Assembly: GCA_018389105.1 (NCBI GenBank)
Contig: JACATO010001103.1
Coordinates: 372,001 to 436,000, forward strand
Direction: 5' to 3'
DNA length: 64,000 nucleotides
Source of the DNA: Nautilus pompilius
Lineage: Eukaryota; Mollusca; Cephalopoda; Nautilida; Nautilidae
Shown here: positions 12,175 to 23,985 of the stretch, one piece after another
Position numbering within the stretch: the stretch's first letter is position 1
Layout: each line of letters opens with the position of its first letter
Translations under genes and position numbers: made by a program
The notes under the pieces: generated by a model
The model's database searches: none
What the model was told of the DNA's origin: nothing
The model's input: the letters and a program-made list of their open reading frames with translations, nothing else

Positions 12175-13025
12175 GTTCCTGCGAAAACTCTGCTGAAAAT
12201 CCAAATGGCCTTCTTCGAGTTCGCCGCGGTGGACTTAACATGCTGCGACTTGGACGTGGGGTCCATATGCTGAGACTGGGAAAGAGAAACTCTGGCGGGG
12301 ATTTAAGTACCGAAGAACTGAGAACTCTTATTCTAGCTCTGCTTCAGAGGCACAGAATGTTTTCCGAGCGTCAAACACCTCTACCCAGATATGGTAAAGA
12401 CATTATTGGCGATTCCGATTTCGACAGCAACCAAGACGACGCACTTACTCGGGTGGCGCAACTTTTACGGCGGTCCAGAGTGTATCCATCTCAGTTCAGC
12501 GACGACGACGAAGAATATTTCAGCAGCCTTCCCCCATCACCTCGTTTAGGGAGAATTAAACGCTCAGCTGAGAATTCCGTTGAAGACATTGAAAATCAGA
12601 AAGACTTCGAGAGAGCTCCACCCATTCCTCGCATCGGCCGCCTGATTGACGACGAGGACGTCGATGACTCTGACGAGAGCAGCTTCAACCGCAGAATGAC
12701 TCCTCTGCCTCGGTTTGGATGGTGCGAATTTTACGACGACAACGGTGACTGCCTCAGCTTTGACCGAAGCACTCGTGGCGGGCTTGGGATGCTGCGCTTG
12801 GGTAAAAGACGCCTTAACATGCTGCGGATGGGGAAAAGACACCTTAGTATGCTGCGCCTGGGAAAACGCCAAGACGAAGAACTAGCTGGTGAAAAGAGGT
12901 CGCTTCGCTTGCTCCGCTTGGGAAAGAAATCGGAGTCTGAGGATAGCCACACCATAAAGAACCGCGCCCTCAGCATGCTTCGTCTTGGGAGGAGCGAGCA
13001 GACGTCTGAAGACAAGCAGAGATGA
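12175..13025 (+). CDS. Myomodulin-type neuropeptide precursor, terminal coding exon (partial)
   Basis: This is the 3' coding exon of a secreted prohormone that is processed to small C-terminally amidated peptides acting as neuromodulators; molluscan myomodulins typically modulate muscle contraction. Translation from the acceptor gives about 21 residues before the Met at 12240, including the first unit GGLNMLRLG. Counting from that Met, MLRLG-type units end at residues 14 (GVHMLRLG), 188 (GGLGMLRLG), 198 (LNMLRMG), 208 (HLSMLRLG), 228 (SLRLLRLG) and 250 (ALSMLRLG). Each is followed by KR, KK, RS or a single R, as needed for cleavage and amidation. The acidic middle holds a second series: QTPLPRYG (45-52), LPPSPRLG (97-104), APPIPRIG (126-133) and MTPLPRFG (153-160). 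No signal peptide is encoded in this exon, so at least one upstream exon is missing. The stop is TGA at 13023-13025. The exon is much GC-richer than its flanks. Family assignment is very secure; exact mature peptides are inferred. Confidence 0.95.
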
Positions 13026-13228
13026 ACAAACAGACGAGCAACTAACGACGTTTGGAAAGATATACTTTATCTGAATTGCATTGCGGTACACACTGTTTAT
13101 ATGTAGATCTAAAACAGCTGAAATTTTATAGTCTCGGTACTATTAAAACAAGTTTTTTTAAAAAACAGCGAATTGTACAAGCAGTATATTTTTAAAAGTT
13201 GCTTAATAGTTGAACTACCACTGAAAGT
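13026..13228 (+). other. 3' untranslated region of the myomodulin transcript (start)
   Basis: After the stop codon, composition falls at once to AT-rich and no frame continues. The 3' UTR probably runs through this stretch and the adjoining CA/TA repeat to the poly(A) signals near 13.4 kb. Confidence 0.4.
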
Positions 13229-13288
13229 GCACACACACACACACACATTATATATATATACATATATGTATATATGTATATATATATT
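13229..13288. repeat. (CA)n / (TA)n compound microsatellite
   Basis: A CA run at about 13229-13246 is followed by an imperfect TA/TATG run to about 13288. It lies roughly 200 bp after the neuropeptide stop codon, so it may be transcribed in the 3' UTR. Confidence 0.95.
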
Positions 13289-13411
13289 AATATAAAAGTG
13301 CAGATGCAAGTAGAATGTGATATAGAAATGATGCCACCGAAGATGTTTCGATGTAATGTTCCAGAACTCAATGATTGCACTGCTATTTAATCAAAAGAAC
13401 ACAACACATTA

Positions 13412-13468
13412 AATAAACAAACAAAACTTGTATTCCTTTAATTTTACAGCTGAAATGTGATGAATAAA
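13412..13468 (+). terminator. candidate polyadenylation signals
   Basis: AATAAA occurs at 13412-13417 and again at 13463-13468, about 390 and 440 bp past the stop codon, with a T-rich stretch nearby. These are the first good hexamers after the coding exon, but in AT-rich DNA such words are common, so the assignment is tentative. Confidence 0.3.
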
Positions 13469-13974
13469 ATTTTCAAGACAATTTTCGATTGAAAATTTTT
13501 AGTTCTGACTATTATCACTTTGTTAAAAGTTCGATATTTAGATTCGAATCAAAGATCAGGATGGAAAACAAAAGGCAAGAAACTATATCAAAAATACGGA
13601 GAAATTTGTGACAAAAGTGTTGAAATCATTTGTTAAATATTTCAATACATATATATAAACGGTACGCGTTTCACTGTTAAACAAATTATTGACTGTAATC
13701 AATCTCTAAAATAATTTTTATTCGAGCACTTGGCTGTAAATGCTTTGGTTGAGAATGATAATCAATAAATAAAATAAATTGCCAACTAAATAAAGCTTTA
13801 TTTTCACTTTGTGACAAATATGATTTATCTTACATAAATTTCTCATGGTAAAAGCGAAGGACTCATTATTAAGCAATCCATCAAAATTAATATATTTGGT
13901 TAAAATGTGAACTCTCCGTATTTTTCTTTGTTTTGTCTTGTTTGTCTTTATGAAAAGCGATATTTTTACATTAA

Positions 13975-14275
13975 CTGTACAATAAATGGCCTGAGTTCGA
14001 ATCCCGGTCGTGGTCGGCTCGATTTGGTGTACCTCCCTGGCACGGTTTCTTTTCGGTCTTTTCCCCGAGCCGGCTGTGAGTTTTCTCAGAGATCTCCGTT
14101 TTCCTTCTACATTTAAAAAATGAAGAGATCTAATAAGGCTCTTTTTCCAAGTCGGAAATGCTGGCGCCGGACTGACAACGTTTCCTAACGGACAATCATG
14201 GCACTACGGTTCTTTGCCAGTCTTGTCTTACTTGTGGACATCGGTGTACGACATCACCACAACAACTGTATAATA
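13975..14275 (+). repeat. tRNA-derived SINE, family A (copy 2)
   Basis: A B-box word (GAGTTCGAATCCCGG at about 13993-14007) is followed by TACCTCCCTGGCACGGTTTC and a GC-richer body with TTTTCCCCGAGCCGG. It shares its order of motifs with copies at 5.2 and 23.7 kb. Open frames here are repeat-derived. Confidence 0.65.
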
Positions 14276-14646
14276 AGTTGCTTCAGATATTTTTGCGAAT
14301 AAACGTGTAGAGAGATCTTATTTTAAAGAAAACTACAAAAAAGATGTTGGTTAAGAAAATTCTAAACGAAAATTATTAAGCGCTGCAACAGGTAAGTAGA
14401 AAGGAAAATTTCGATAGTGAACAAAGTGAGGAGAAAACTTTTCACGAGAGACCAGTTAATAATTAAATTTACTTCTTTATTTATCTGAGTGTGCTAAACA
14501 CGCCAATAAGTAATGGTTGTCCAGAATCAAAGAAAATCGGAATGCATAAGTAAAACAAAATGAACGAATAAAATAAATAGAGAAAACTAATGGTGTTTTT
14601 TTTAATTTTTCTGTTGAAGTTCATTTGGCAGTCTGTCTGTCTGTCT
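14276..14646. other. non-coding spacer
   Basis: Nothing coding seen. A short TCTG tetranucleotide run ends the stretch. Confidence 0.4.
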
Positions 14647-14689
14647 ATTACACTAAAGAAAAAGCGATCTTTCCACGTGGTATTTAAAT
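14647..14689. mobile_element. half copy of the ATGACTGAC-family MITE
   Basis: CACTAAAGAAAAAGCGATC followed by TTTCCACGTGGTATTTAAAT matches the inner part of the left terminal repeat of the complete copy at 10027, in the same order. No matching right half is present. Confidence 0.5.
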
Positions 14690-17379
14690 GATATTAAACG
14701 TGAAAAATAGCAAAATGTTTCCTTTTTCAATTAATAACTTTCGATTTCTTTGAAAATTTAAGGAAATGTTTATCACAAAATCGGATGTGTCGCAAATCCT
14801 TCAAAGAACTTGCTTAATTGTCTACAGAAATACCTCGTTTACCAAATGTATTTGAAAAATTTGACTTTCTTGAATAACATTTTGCAAAAAAAATTTAACT
14901 CAAATAAGCAGTTAGATTAACATCAACATTTTCTATTCAATTTTATCCATGATGCAATTCCTTTTACCGATGACAACTGATCCGACATTCGAACGTTAAA
15001 GTCTCTTGGAAAACATTTGCGGCAGCTTGATACAGATGATGCTTTGAACAGAACTTAAATATTTAATATTTTTTACTCGACCTTCATATTTCGAAACAAT
15101 TTACGTGGTCAGATGTAATGTATAATCATCCATAACAGCTTAAACATACAGTTGAGAAAAACTATTATCTAATATTTCATTGTGTAATGATCATTGGTTC
15201 GTGTGGTAAACTTACTGAGATTTTAGTTTCTTTTACTTTAGTTTGCATGGATACTTCCAAGTTCATAGACGGAAAACTCTTCAAAAAAAAGGATTATTAT
15301 CTACTAGGGGCGTTCAAATGATACCCAGATGAAATAGCAATGCTCACGGCTTCATCTGAACGTTTGGTAAATACGATTTTCTGGAGTGGTTCCTATGTAG
15401 TAGCCGTTTAACATTTAAGGAGAAGTTATAATAAAGAAACTTAACTCGTGCCTTTTCTTAAATGAATAAGCTATACATTAAGTCTGCATTATCAAGTACT
15501 AATTCAATTTTTGTTTCTTGTAATTTCTTAAACATTTAAAAGGGACAGGAAATTTACTGCTCTTTCGTGTAGAAATGATGAATATCTGAAGCTACACCTG
15601 GCGACGTCATGTCTACAGTGTGACGACTTATTTGCTATGACGCAAACGTTTTACTCACTGACTCAAAATTTCAACAGACTGTTAGAGCAGACCAAGGATG
15701 TTGTTAATAATCTCGCTAAAGAGCTTAAGGGGATAGGTAAATATATGTTAATCTTTGACGCCAAGAGACTCCTCTGTACATCATTGTATTTAATAATGCG
15801 CGACTTTACGTAAAAAGAAATGTAGTTGTGCCAACTTGTTCCTCTCATAGCTACTCGGTCTCCATGCGCAAGTACCATAAATCCATTATACCGACTGGCC
15901 GACTTCTGCTGTATGTCTTAGCAGGTGATCAATGTTCGTTCCTTGCCATCAAGCTATTTATTATGCTCAAGTCCGCGAGACAGATCTTGTAGCCAAACAT
16001 TACAAATACAAAGTTTCATATATATATATAAGTCGTCAAGCTGATCAGAAACAATATGTTGAGATAAGCTTCCGACTTGACGGAGCAGGTACTAATGTCT
16101 TCAGTAAAACATTAATTACTACAACGATTTTGATTGTTAGTGATAATACTTCCAGGTCTTTAAAGTGGACAAAGAGAAGTGGTTTATTCATCATGTTATG
16201 GCGAATGCTACCAGTAAATCAAGCTACTTTAACTTGGTTCCGCTACTTGCTTGCTTGAGTAGATGCGAGTTCGCTTCAACATAAATTGTTTTGTTAACTA
16301 ACACAAAGTTTAACGTGTATTTATCTCTCTTATCTGTGAATCATTTATCTTGCAAGAAGCTTAGAAATACTATGCGTGACCGCGCAAAGTTTGTCAGAGA
16401 TAGATGACCCGTGTTCGGAGACAGATACAAAATCTCCAGGACAGAAAGTAAGAGCCTACATTGTGTCTGTGATGAACAACGTTGTGATCAAGGCGGAGGC
16501 TATATTATTCCAGTGTGTATGGAGCAAGGTTCAGGAAACAAATATTTAAAATTTTATATAAATTTACACATAGTACCTGCTTTTGTTTTTCGATCTGGAT
16601 TTAACGGTAAAAAAACATTCAACATTCGAACAATAAAGAAGAAAAAATCAAAATTTCACCTTTGAAGACTGAAATATAAACAAAGAAAATAAGATATCTA
16701 AGTGGAATTTATGTGACATTAAAGATGACACGTAAGCATGGTCATTTGGATTGAGTGTATTAAAATGCACTTGTAATAAAGTCAATTACGCAATACTTTA
16801 ATGTATATAAGATTTGTGTACTGAACATCTTTATTTCTCTATATACTTACCTGAGGTACATTTCATCAATATAACTCTTTATAATGACAAAAAGATGACG
16901 CTCCAATCATCCATGTCTCGCATTACAGGTGTATGACTATGCAACCAGTTTAACAAAAATACTAACTGATACTTTTCTGCTAGTCAGATGGTAAAAATAT
17001 GGTAAAAACTAACGTGGAATACAGAGAGCTAATGTAATTTCGTGAAGAGATTTAACAGTATCGAAAACTTGTCAGTACTGATTTGTTTAAATAATATCAT
17101 TATAAGAAAAAAATTAAAATTATAAAAAACAACTAATTCTTAAACATCACATTAGTCAGTATAATTGCACCTTAAAAATTAGATTTCGTGTCATACAGTA
17201 ATGTTAGCCAGCGCAGAAGTACAAGTAATCAAGTCTTCATTTGAGTATTTAACAACGGCTGCGCTATCAGAATTATAGAAAAAATATGTATCTGGCCGGA
17301 AGAAAAATAGTACTGACCGCTACAGATTTTAGGGATGATGATGATAGTTTCATCAACAATATTTCGAGTAGCGGTTAAA
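14690..17379. other. AT-rich non-coding stretch
   Basis: The frame at 15932-16258 is the longest, but its composition is not coding-like and I recognise no domain. Nothing else is supported. Confidence 0.4.
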
Positions 17380-17625
17380 TGATCCAAGAGGTAGAGGAAA
17401 AGATTGAGAGCCCGAGTTCGAATCCTGTTTTTAAATGGCTCGGTTTGGCACATTTTCCTCGCTCTTTTTTACCAACTGAGAGGTGTGCGGATAATCCCTG
17501 TGACAGGTTTTTCTCCGTTTGGTTTAAACTAAAACCAGGCAAGTATTCATCTAGTAGATACCCTTTTCCTGCAGATTCAAAGAAGACTCATCACAGCTCC
17601 AAGTTGTTTCAAGCTCTTCGTTAAA
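17380..17625 (+). repeat. tRNA-derived SINE, family A (copy 3, diverged)
   Basis: GAGAGCCCGAGTTCGAATCC at about 17405-17424 matches the same segment of copy 4 (GAGAGCCCGAGTTTATATCC). It is followed by CGGTTTGGCACATTTTCCTC and a pyrimidine tract. The body has diverged more than in copies 1 and 2. Confidence 0.55.
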
Positions 17626-19634
17626 TATTTGATTTTTTAGTTAACGACAAATTCTCTGTAATCGAAGACATTGCACATAACTTTATATCTACGAACCGAG
17701 ACAGACAAGTATATAATTCAATAAATCTATTCAACAGTCATCAGTTAATGCATTCAGTCAATTAAACGACGACATGAATAACAACATATGTTTGTCATTA
17801 TTAGTTTAAAAATTAGAACTTAACAAAGATAATCTTGGATGTACGAAACGAAAAGAATGTGTGGGCAAATAAAACAACGGTAGAGAAAAGCCATACCGAA
17901 ACAAAACGCAGTTATTGGCATAATTTTATTTAAAATATATTTTTGTTGAGCTACATCTCGAAGTATTGGTTCCGACTACAGCTGTAGATACTGTGCGGAA
18001 TTATTTAGGATTATTTTAAAATAAATGAACAAAAATTCTTACTTTTATTTGTTCATACAGTTACTTTGTGTTCCCAATATACGTTGTCGACGGTAGCTCA
18101 TCGGATGTGATGGAGATTCTAAATAGTCTATAGGTCTGTGGCTGCTGCATAAGGCTGAGGACAGAGAACCTGAGGTAAGAATCTAGAAAATAATAAACGC
18201 TCTGTATTTCTGATGCAATTATTTCTTAGGCTCATAATAATTACAGTAGACAATATTAACTCATCTTCTCCGTCACTGAGTGATACAAGATTTGAGATGC
18301 CGTCTTTACACGATGTATACACGCTATTATATAAGAAAGATACTGTTATTCCAATGCTATAGGTAGATGGTCATTGATTTCACGAAGGCACTCGTTAAGG
18401 ATGAGTCAAATGATATTTTTTCAGTAAAAGCGGCAAAATGCACAGCTTTACTAAAGACAATCACTTTGCATTTTAACGCATCATCAAATACCATCTTACA
18501 CAAATTAATTTTTACGTGTTTTTATCTCACAAAATGTTTTGATTAACTGAGCTAAAAGTATTCAGATAAAAAGTAATGTGTATCTAATTTTAATTAACAA
18601 ATATTTAAAACCTAAATTTTAATTAGAATTTGCATTACTATATTATTATATAATTTTTATTTTAATTATATGTAGAGAATAATTGGTGCGAAATTTTGTC
18701 ATATAATTACATCAGATAATTAAGAAATCAGTTCATGATGGTTATTTCTTGGAAATGCCTTGAATAAATCCAATTCAAAAAATGTTATTACATTTGTAAT
18801 AATTTTATATGGGTGTATTTTCAAAGCAGACTTGCGCCATACCTAAATGAGATTAGAACATATTTTTTTTAATGTACACACAAACAAATTTTACGAGGTT
18901 TGTAAAATTAAGTTGTCAACACTTAATTCAAATTTATTTTTATCTACTTCTTCTAACATAACCCCGACTTCTTTTATTAGATATTAAGCCAGAAATTAGA
19001 AACAAACAAATTTTAAATTAAAGCAAGATTTTTGAAAGAAGTTTACCTAAAATTTATTATGCTTCTTACGCCAATTTTCCAAATGAAATGGCAAATGATG
19101 TTTGAGTAATTTATATTATTAAATGCCCCGCACTAGATAAAGGATTTCCAGTAAAGATTTTTATACAGACACCTGATACACCTTTATATTGTAGTCGGTC
19201 TTCTGCCCGGTTCCAGCTGCTGTAGCTTTCATTGCCATACTAACCACCTTTCTTCCGTATAAAATGCCGACTGGTTTCCACGACACTGGTGCCGGAAGTG
19301 ATTATGTATTATGTATATTATCAAGAGATTTTGCTCAAAGTAATTTCATCTTTCAACAGACTAAATACAGAAAACTTTATTCAGTTGCCTCAGAAATAAA
19401 TAAATAATAGATAACCAAAAATGATGTTCGCTCAGCGCCAATTCTAGAGACTCAATTTGGGGTTTTGCCCTCTTTCCTATATGACCAAGCGTTTTGTCGA
19501 AAATGCTTCAAAGTCGCTATAAGGCAGCTAGGCATGCATTAAGTCATTTATGAGTTACTAGACGTCTTAGTTGTGCTGTAAAAAGACCTTCTTTATTATG
19601 CTCTCTTTAAATATTATTTATAGCAGCACCGCGC
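17626..19634. other. AT-rich non-coding stretch, nothing recognised
   Basis: No coding frame, tRNA-like element or inverted repeat that I can support. Confidence 0.45.
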
Positions 19635-20020
19635 TGTCATTTTCCACTGCCATATGACCGTCTATAGCAAGCGACACTGCATGTATATGTCTCAGACCAC
19701 ATCACTCTAAACTCCTGGCCGAGTTGCCAGACATTTAACGTCATGTACACTTTAGAAATTTCTCTCTCAGCGGCACCATATAATGTAGCAATCTCTGCCA
19801 AGCAAGCTGCTCCAAACCATGTCATCATAAGCTCCTGGAAGTGTTGCAAGGCATCCTCTGACATCTACGCTTACAGTTTCTTTTCCACCTGTTTCACATA
19901 CTGCAACTCTTCATTGTCTTGAAACGTTTCGGATTAATCAATCTCTGCCGAGTAACGTGCTCCAAACCATGTTATCGTAAAATCTTGGCGTTCTTGCAAA
20001 GCGCGCAATCTTTTACCATT
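19635..20020 (-). repeat. imperfect direct repeats with a shared reading frame, unidentified
   Basis: Three related segments lie at about 19693-19745, 19795-19865 and 19950-20010. The latter two both start ATCTCTGCC(A/G)AG and share GCTCCAAACCATGT(C/T)ATC. On the minus strand they translate to related words: ALQHFQELMMTWFGA, ALQERQDFTITWFGA and, more distantly, VWQLGQEFRVMW. The minus-strand frame of 75 codons (19637-19864) covers two of them. It could be a decayed protein-repeat exon, a minisatellite or part of an unknown transposon. I do not recognise the family. Confidence 0.4.
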
Positions 20021-21345
20021 ATTCGTAGCTACTCCAAAATTTTAAAAAAAATTTTCATTACAATACGGGTCATCCTAGCGTATACTGCTCAGAGGAGAGT
20101 GAGTAGGTGGGTAGCCGAGACTGTTGTTGGCCGAAGTATTGTCAAGTTCCTTGATCAGGTATCCAAGGTAGTCTCTCCCGAACACACAAAACCTAACGTA
20201 ACTCCATTGCTTTTGGTCTAGGAAACTAAGCTTGCAATAATTTAAGCTAGCATATAAATTTAAGCCTAACTCCGATCCCAATGAAACAGAGCCGGTACTT
20301 TACCAAGCAGAGCCAGGCAGAAAATCTAAGCTTGATGGACAGACAACTTGTATTTAGTGTCACCTGTTTAAACCACGGAAAATTCGCATGATTGCATTTG
20401 GTCTATGTGTGAAGAAATTAATTTGTTTTTCCATTATGGGTGACTAAAACGCTACACAAAATATTTTCTCCTTTTTAGGAGTTTGCGAGACTGTTTCCTT
20501 AATCTTAGTTTTCTTTCATGTAAGACAAACAGAAAAGTTAATAAAAGATGGTTGGCTGTGAAGCTAAAATTTTTATTTCTTTCAGAACATCAGTAATTTT
20601 CTTTCTATTTAAGAAAACTTGTGCCAGCTATTTATTTAATTATTTATTATATATGGGGATTCTGTCGAAAAGACAAGGGACAGTTTGAACAGAACAACAA
20701 GAAAGAAAGCAGGATTCACTGTATATAAGTAAAGTAAAGAAAAATTGTGCTCCTATTTTCTAATATTGAAAGTTAAGAAAACAAAATTATAAATACGGAA
20801 AGAGGAACGTATCTTCCCAATGGATAGATAATCGATTAGGATAACATGTGAATCAAACACTAATCTTTTTCACTCGTATCCTTTAACTTTTGATAAATCG
20901 GTGTCGGGTGGTTACGACACAACACCGACTTCCATAGCTGTTAGGCCATGTCAGCACCATCGCAAAGGAAATACCACTCGTACTTTTTCCTGACTGAGTT
21001 AACGCAAAGCGGCCTGAAGACAACTTTCTCTAAGAAAATTCACGCTTTGCTTCTCACAAACTGCAATCGTCAACGGCATTATATGGAATAATAATGGCGG
21101 GCTCTCTCTCTCTCTAGTCAAAATATACGGTTTCTGCACGTCTGTCAAATGATTTCAAAGATGCGGTAAGTTATGATGACAACTTCATGATGTTTCGCAT
21201 CAACTGATGAATGTTTTCTAAGGTGACTGCTGCAATTGGTGATCAAAAATTGTCAAAAACAATTTTTTTCTTCCGGTTACTGAAACAATTGGTGTTTTAC
21301 AACAAGAAAGGGTTTTTTTTAAATACTGGTAAAATATTCTAACAG
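20021..21345. other. non-coding stretch
   Basis: No supported gene. A short CT run lies near 21102-21115. GC content rises slightly around 20880-21060 without a coding frame. Confidence 0.4.
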
Positions 21346-21349
21346 AATA

Positions 21350-21625
21350 CTAACTCTGAGATTTCATACAAACTAACCACTCAGGAAAATATAGTCGTAA
21401 CTTCTTCCTTTTGGTCGGCCAAATATTGCCATTGTTAGCTGGAAAGAATGTTACAAAAGATATAAAGAATAAACCGAAGTACCCCGGAGAAAAGCGAACT
21501 TCTTTGTTAGAGCGACTGAAAATGTTACAAACTACATTACGAAGTTCAAACCGCGGCTTCACCTCCATCACTAGCTAAGTGCGCTACCACTACGTTAATT
21601 ACCCGCCCACGTCTGCCTTCTTTAT
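21350..21625 (-). repeat. tRNA-derived SINE, minus strand, probably family A
   Basis: Read on the minus strand, GTAGTGGTAGCGCACTTAGC (from about 21595 downwards) is a good A-box region. CGGTTTGAACTTC about 30 bases later resembles a B box. Further on, AAGAAGTTCGCTTTTCTCCGG resembles the TTTCTTCTCGCTTTTCACC tract of the forward copies. Ends are approximate. Confidence 0.5.
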
Positions 21626-22089
21626 TTGATGGTTCTGAACGATATATCTTCTTTTTATTAGATAGATTCTTTATCAGAGTTGAGGCCGTAACTACAGATA
21701 TTTGTTTTATAAAAACCGCGACTAAAACTTTAATTTATTTGTCAGTATGTTCATGAGTCGCATGAACGCGTTTAAACTTGATAAGCTACAAATTAGAAGG
21801 AAGATTGCATGTAAAACTAAATACGCAAAGTATAACATTCGATTATAAAAAGTTTTTAGATTCTATTTTCTTCGAATGTTCCTTGTGTGCTAGATAGCGA
21901 ACGCTGTATTATTCACGAGCTAACAAATGGAGAATCGACGGGCTACACAAGGAGTGCGTACATAGCTATACAAAAATCATTAACTCCCATGTTTGGTCCT
22001 GTCAATTAATTATTTATTTAAATTCAAAATTAAATACATTTTATAATCTTGAAAACACCTTTAGTTAAATATTCTTAATCGGTAGTTTT
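21626..22089. other. AT-rich non-coding stretch
   Basis: Nothing recognised. Confidence 0.4.
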
Positions 22090-22238
<149 letters not shown>

Positions 22239-23685
22239 CCTCAACAGATAACACAATGATCTATTCAATGCTACGATGTTTTAAATAGATCATCGGTCTA
22301 AAATGACAACTTAGAATTCAACCTGACGTGATATTTAAAGCAATAATTATTAATGCTTTGTTATTTATAAAAGCTTTGTCTTCTAAAATAATTTCTAGGA
22401 GAAAGTGGATGATGCATTTAACGATATGGTATAGCACGAGGATTCATCAAACACTTGATATTTCCTGCTATTTCTTTTTCTCTTTCTGGTCATTCCTGAC
22501 GTTTTTATATACCTATTCTTTGTGGAAAGTAAATGTTTTCTACACAAAACATTTTAGACAAATGCCCTTATTTACTAAAACACTAAAGCTTCAGTCGTCC
22601 TTCTTTTAGAATGAATTTATGCCTATTGTAAATGACGCCAGATTTACAGTTGCATACTGTAGCGAGACAATCTACAACGACCAGCGTCTCGCCAGAGTTA
22701 TGTATTGCACTATCGAATAAAGCTATATAGTTTAGTAATATTAAATTCCCTCAACTTTGTTAAAGTTAATTAAGCATAGTCTCTTATCAGCAGATCGGCA
22801 CGGTAATTTGTCATCATAAATAGTAATTTCGATTTTAAAATGACTACGCTATTTTCCAGTCTTTGAAATGCATACGATATGGAAGTAATGAACAAGCATT
22901 GCGTAGGCCTTTTTCTTTTTTACCGATTCTGACATAAACGTCGTTGTTAAGAGATTTATTACTGTCACTAAATTAAACTTTTGTAATTGCTCTGAATGAA
23001 ACATTTTTATTTGTTGAACATTTTCTCCAGAGAGATTCTTATATCTTACATTAAATGCTTGTGTTTTTTTAAAATCTCTCATTTCCCGCAGTTAGAATCT
23101 GGTTTCTTTCTTTTCCTGTTGGTAATTTTCTTACATTTTTATTCTAACGTTTTAAAATTTAGTTTTAATGGATATATTTATGTTTTTATTTCGTCTGTAC
23201 CTATTCTCCACTCTTCTTTTGTTTACATAAAATAATGTTCTTTAGATTTCGTTGAATTATACATCCAACAGTTTAATGCAAAAAATGCGTTACGGTATTT
23301 GTGAAGGAAATATGTTTTTATTAACCCAGCTGTTACTGTGTTTTAATGCAAAGTTAATGGTCATAAAGTTTAAATTTTTGAAAAAAATTAAATCTTTAAA
23401 CATCTTATACTTCCATTGATATCTTACTCAAAGCTGTACGACGATTTCGCTATAAAATTTCGCGGAACTGAAACTAATCTCTAGCGTTTCTAATGAGACC
23501 TATAAGAAGCTAAACGTTTCCACGTGACGTTAACTATCTCTCCTACTTAACATCACGTATAAACTATGCATTGATAGCCGTTTCTCTTTGTGTGAGTCAC
23601 CAAAACATAAACAAACGTGGCATTTTAAAACTGTCAGTAATATTCTTTAAAAGTATATATAACTGATTGGTGTATAAGTATATGT
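22239..23685. other. AT-rich non-coding stretch
   Basis: Short open frames here are rich in Phe, Ile, Tyr and Lys, as expected of AT-rich non-coding DNA. Nothing is recognisable. Confidence 0.4.
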
Positions 23686-23689
23686 AAGT

Positions 23690-23985
23690 GGCCTAACGAC
23701 AGACTACTGGAGTGCTAAGGTTGAGAGCCCGAGTTTATATCCCGGTCAGGGTCAGCTTGGTTTGGGTACTTCTCTGGCATAGTTTCTTCTCGCTTTTCAC
23801 CAGCTGGTCATTTTGATCCCCGCAAACAGGAAAAACGAAGACTTATAGTAGAGAGTTATTTTAAGTCAGCCGAAGTTGGAGTAGATGAATTCTTTCTGGC
23901 TGGCCGTATTTTCTGCCGTTACGCCCGCTCCTTCATCATCTGGTGTGTGTTTCGCGTGCGGGGCACGACAACAAATAAATTATAT
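23690..23985 (+). repeat. tRNA-derived SINE, family A (copy 4, most complete head)
   Basis: The head runs from about GTGGCCTAACGACAGACTAC (23690) through GAGAGCCCGAGTTTATATCC to TACTTCTCTGGCATAGTTTC and TTCTCGCTTTTCACCAGCTG. This gives the clearest view of the conserved body. It ends near an ACAAATAAATTATATATA tail at about 23970-23990. Confidence 0.65.

Noticed and set aside
12564..12872. Open frames on the minus strand opposite the neuropeptide exon
   Set aside because: They are mirror products of the repetitive MLRLGKR codons on the plus strand and have no independent similarity.
15932..16258. 108-codon forward frame
   Set aside because: Codon use is that of AT-rich random DNA; no motif, signal or neighbour supports a gene.
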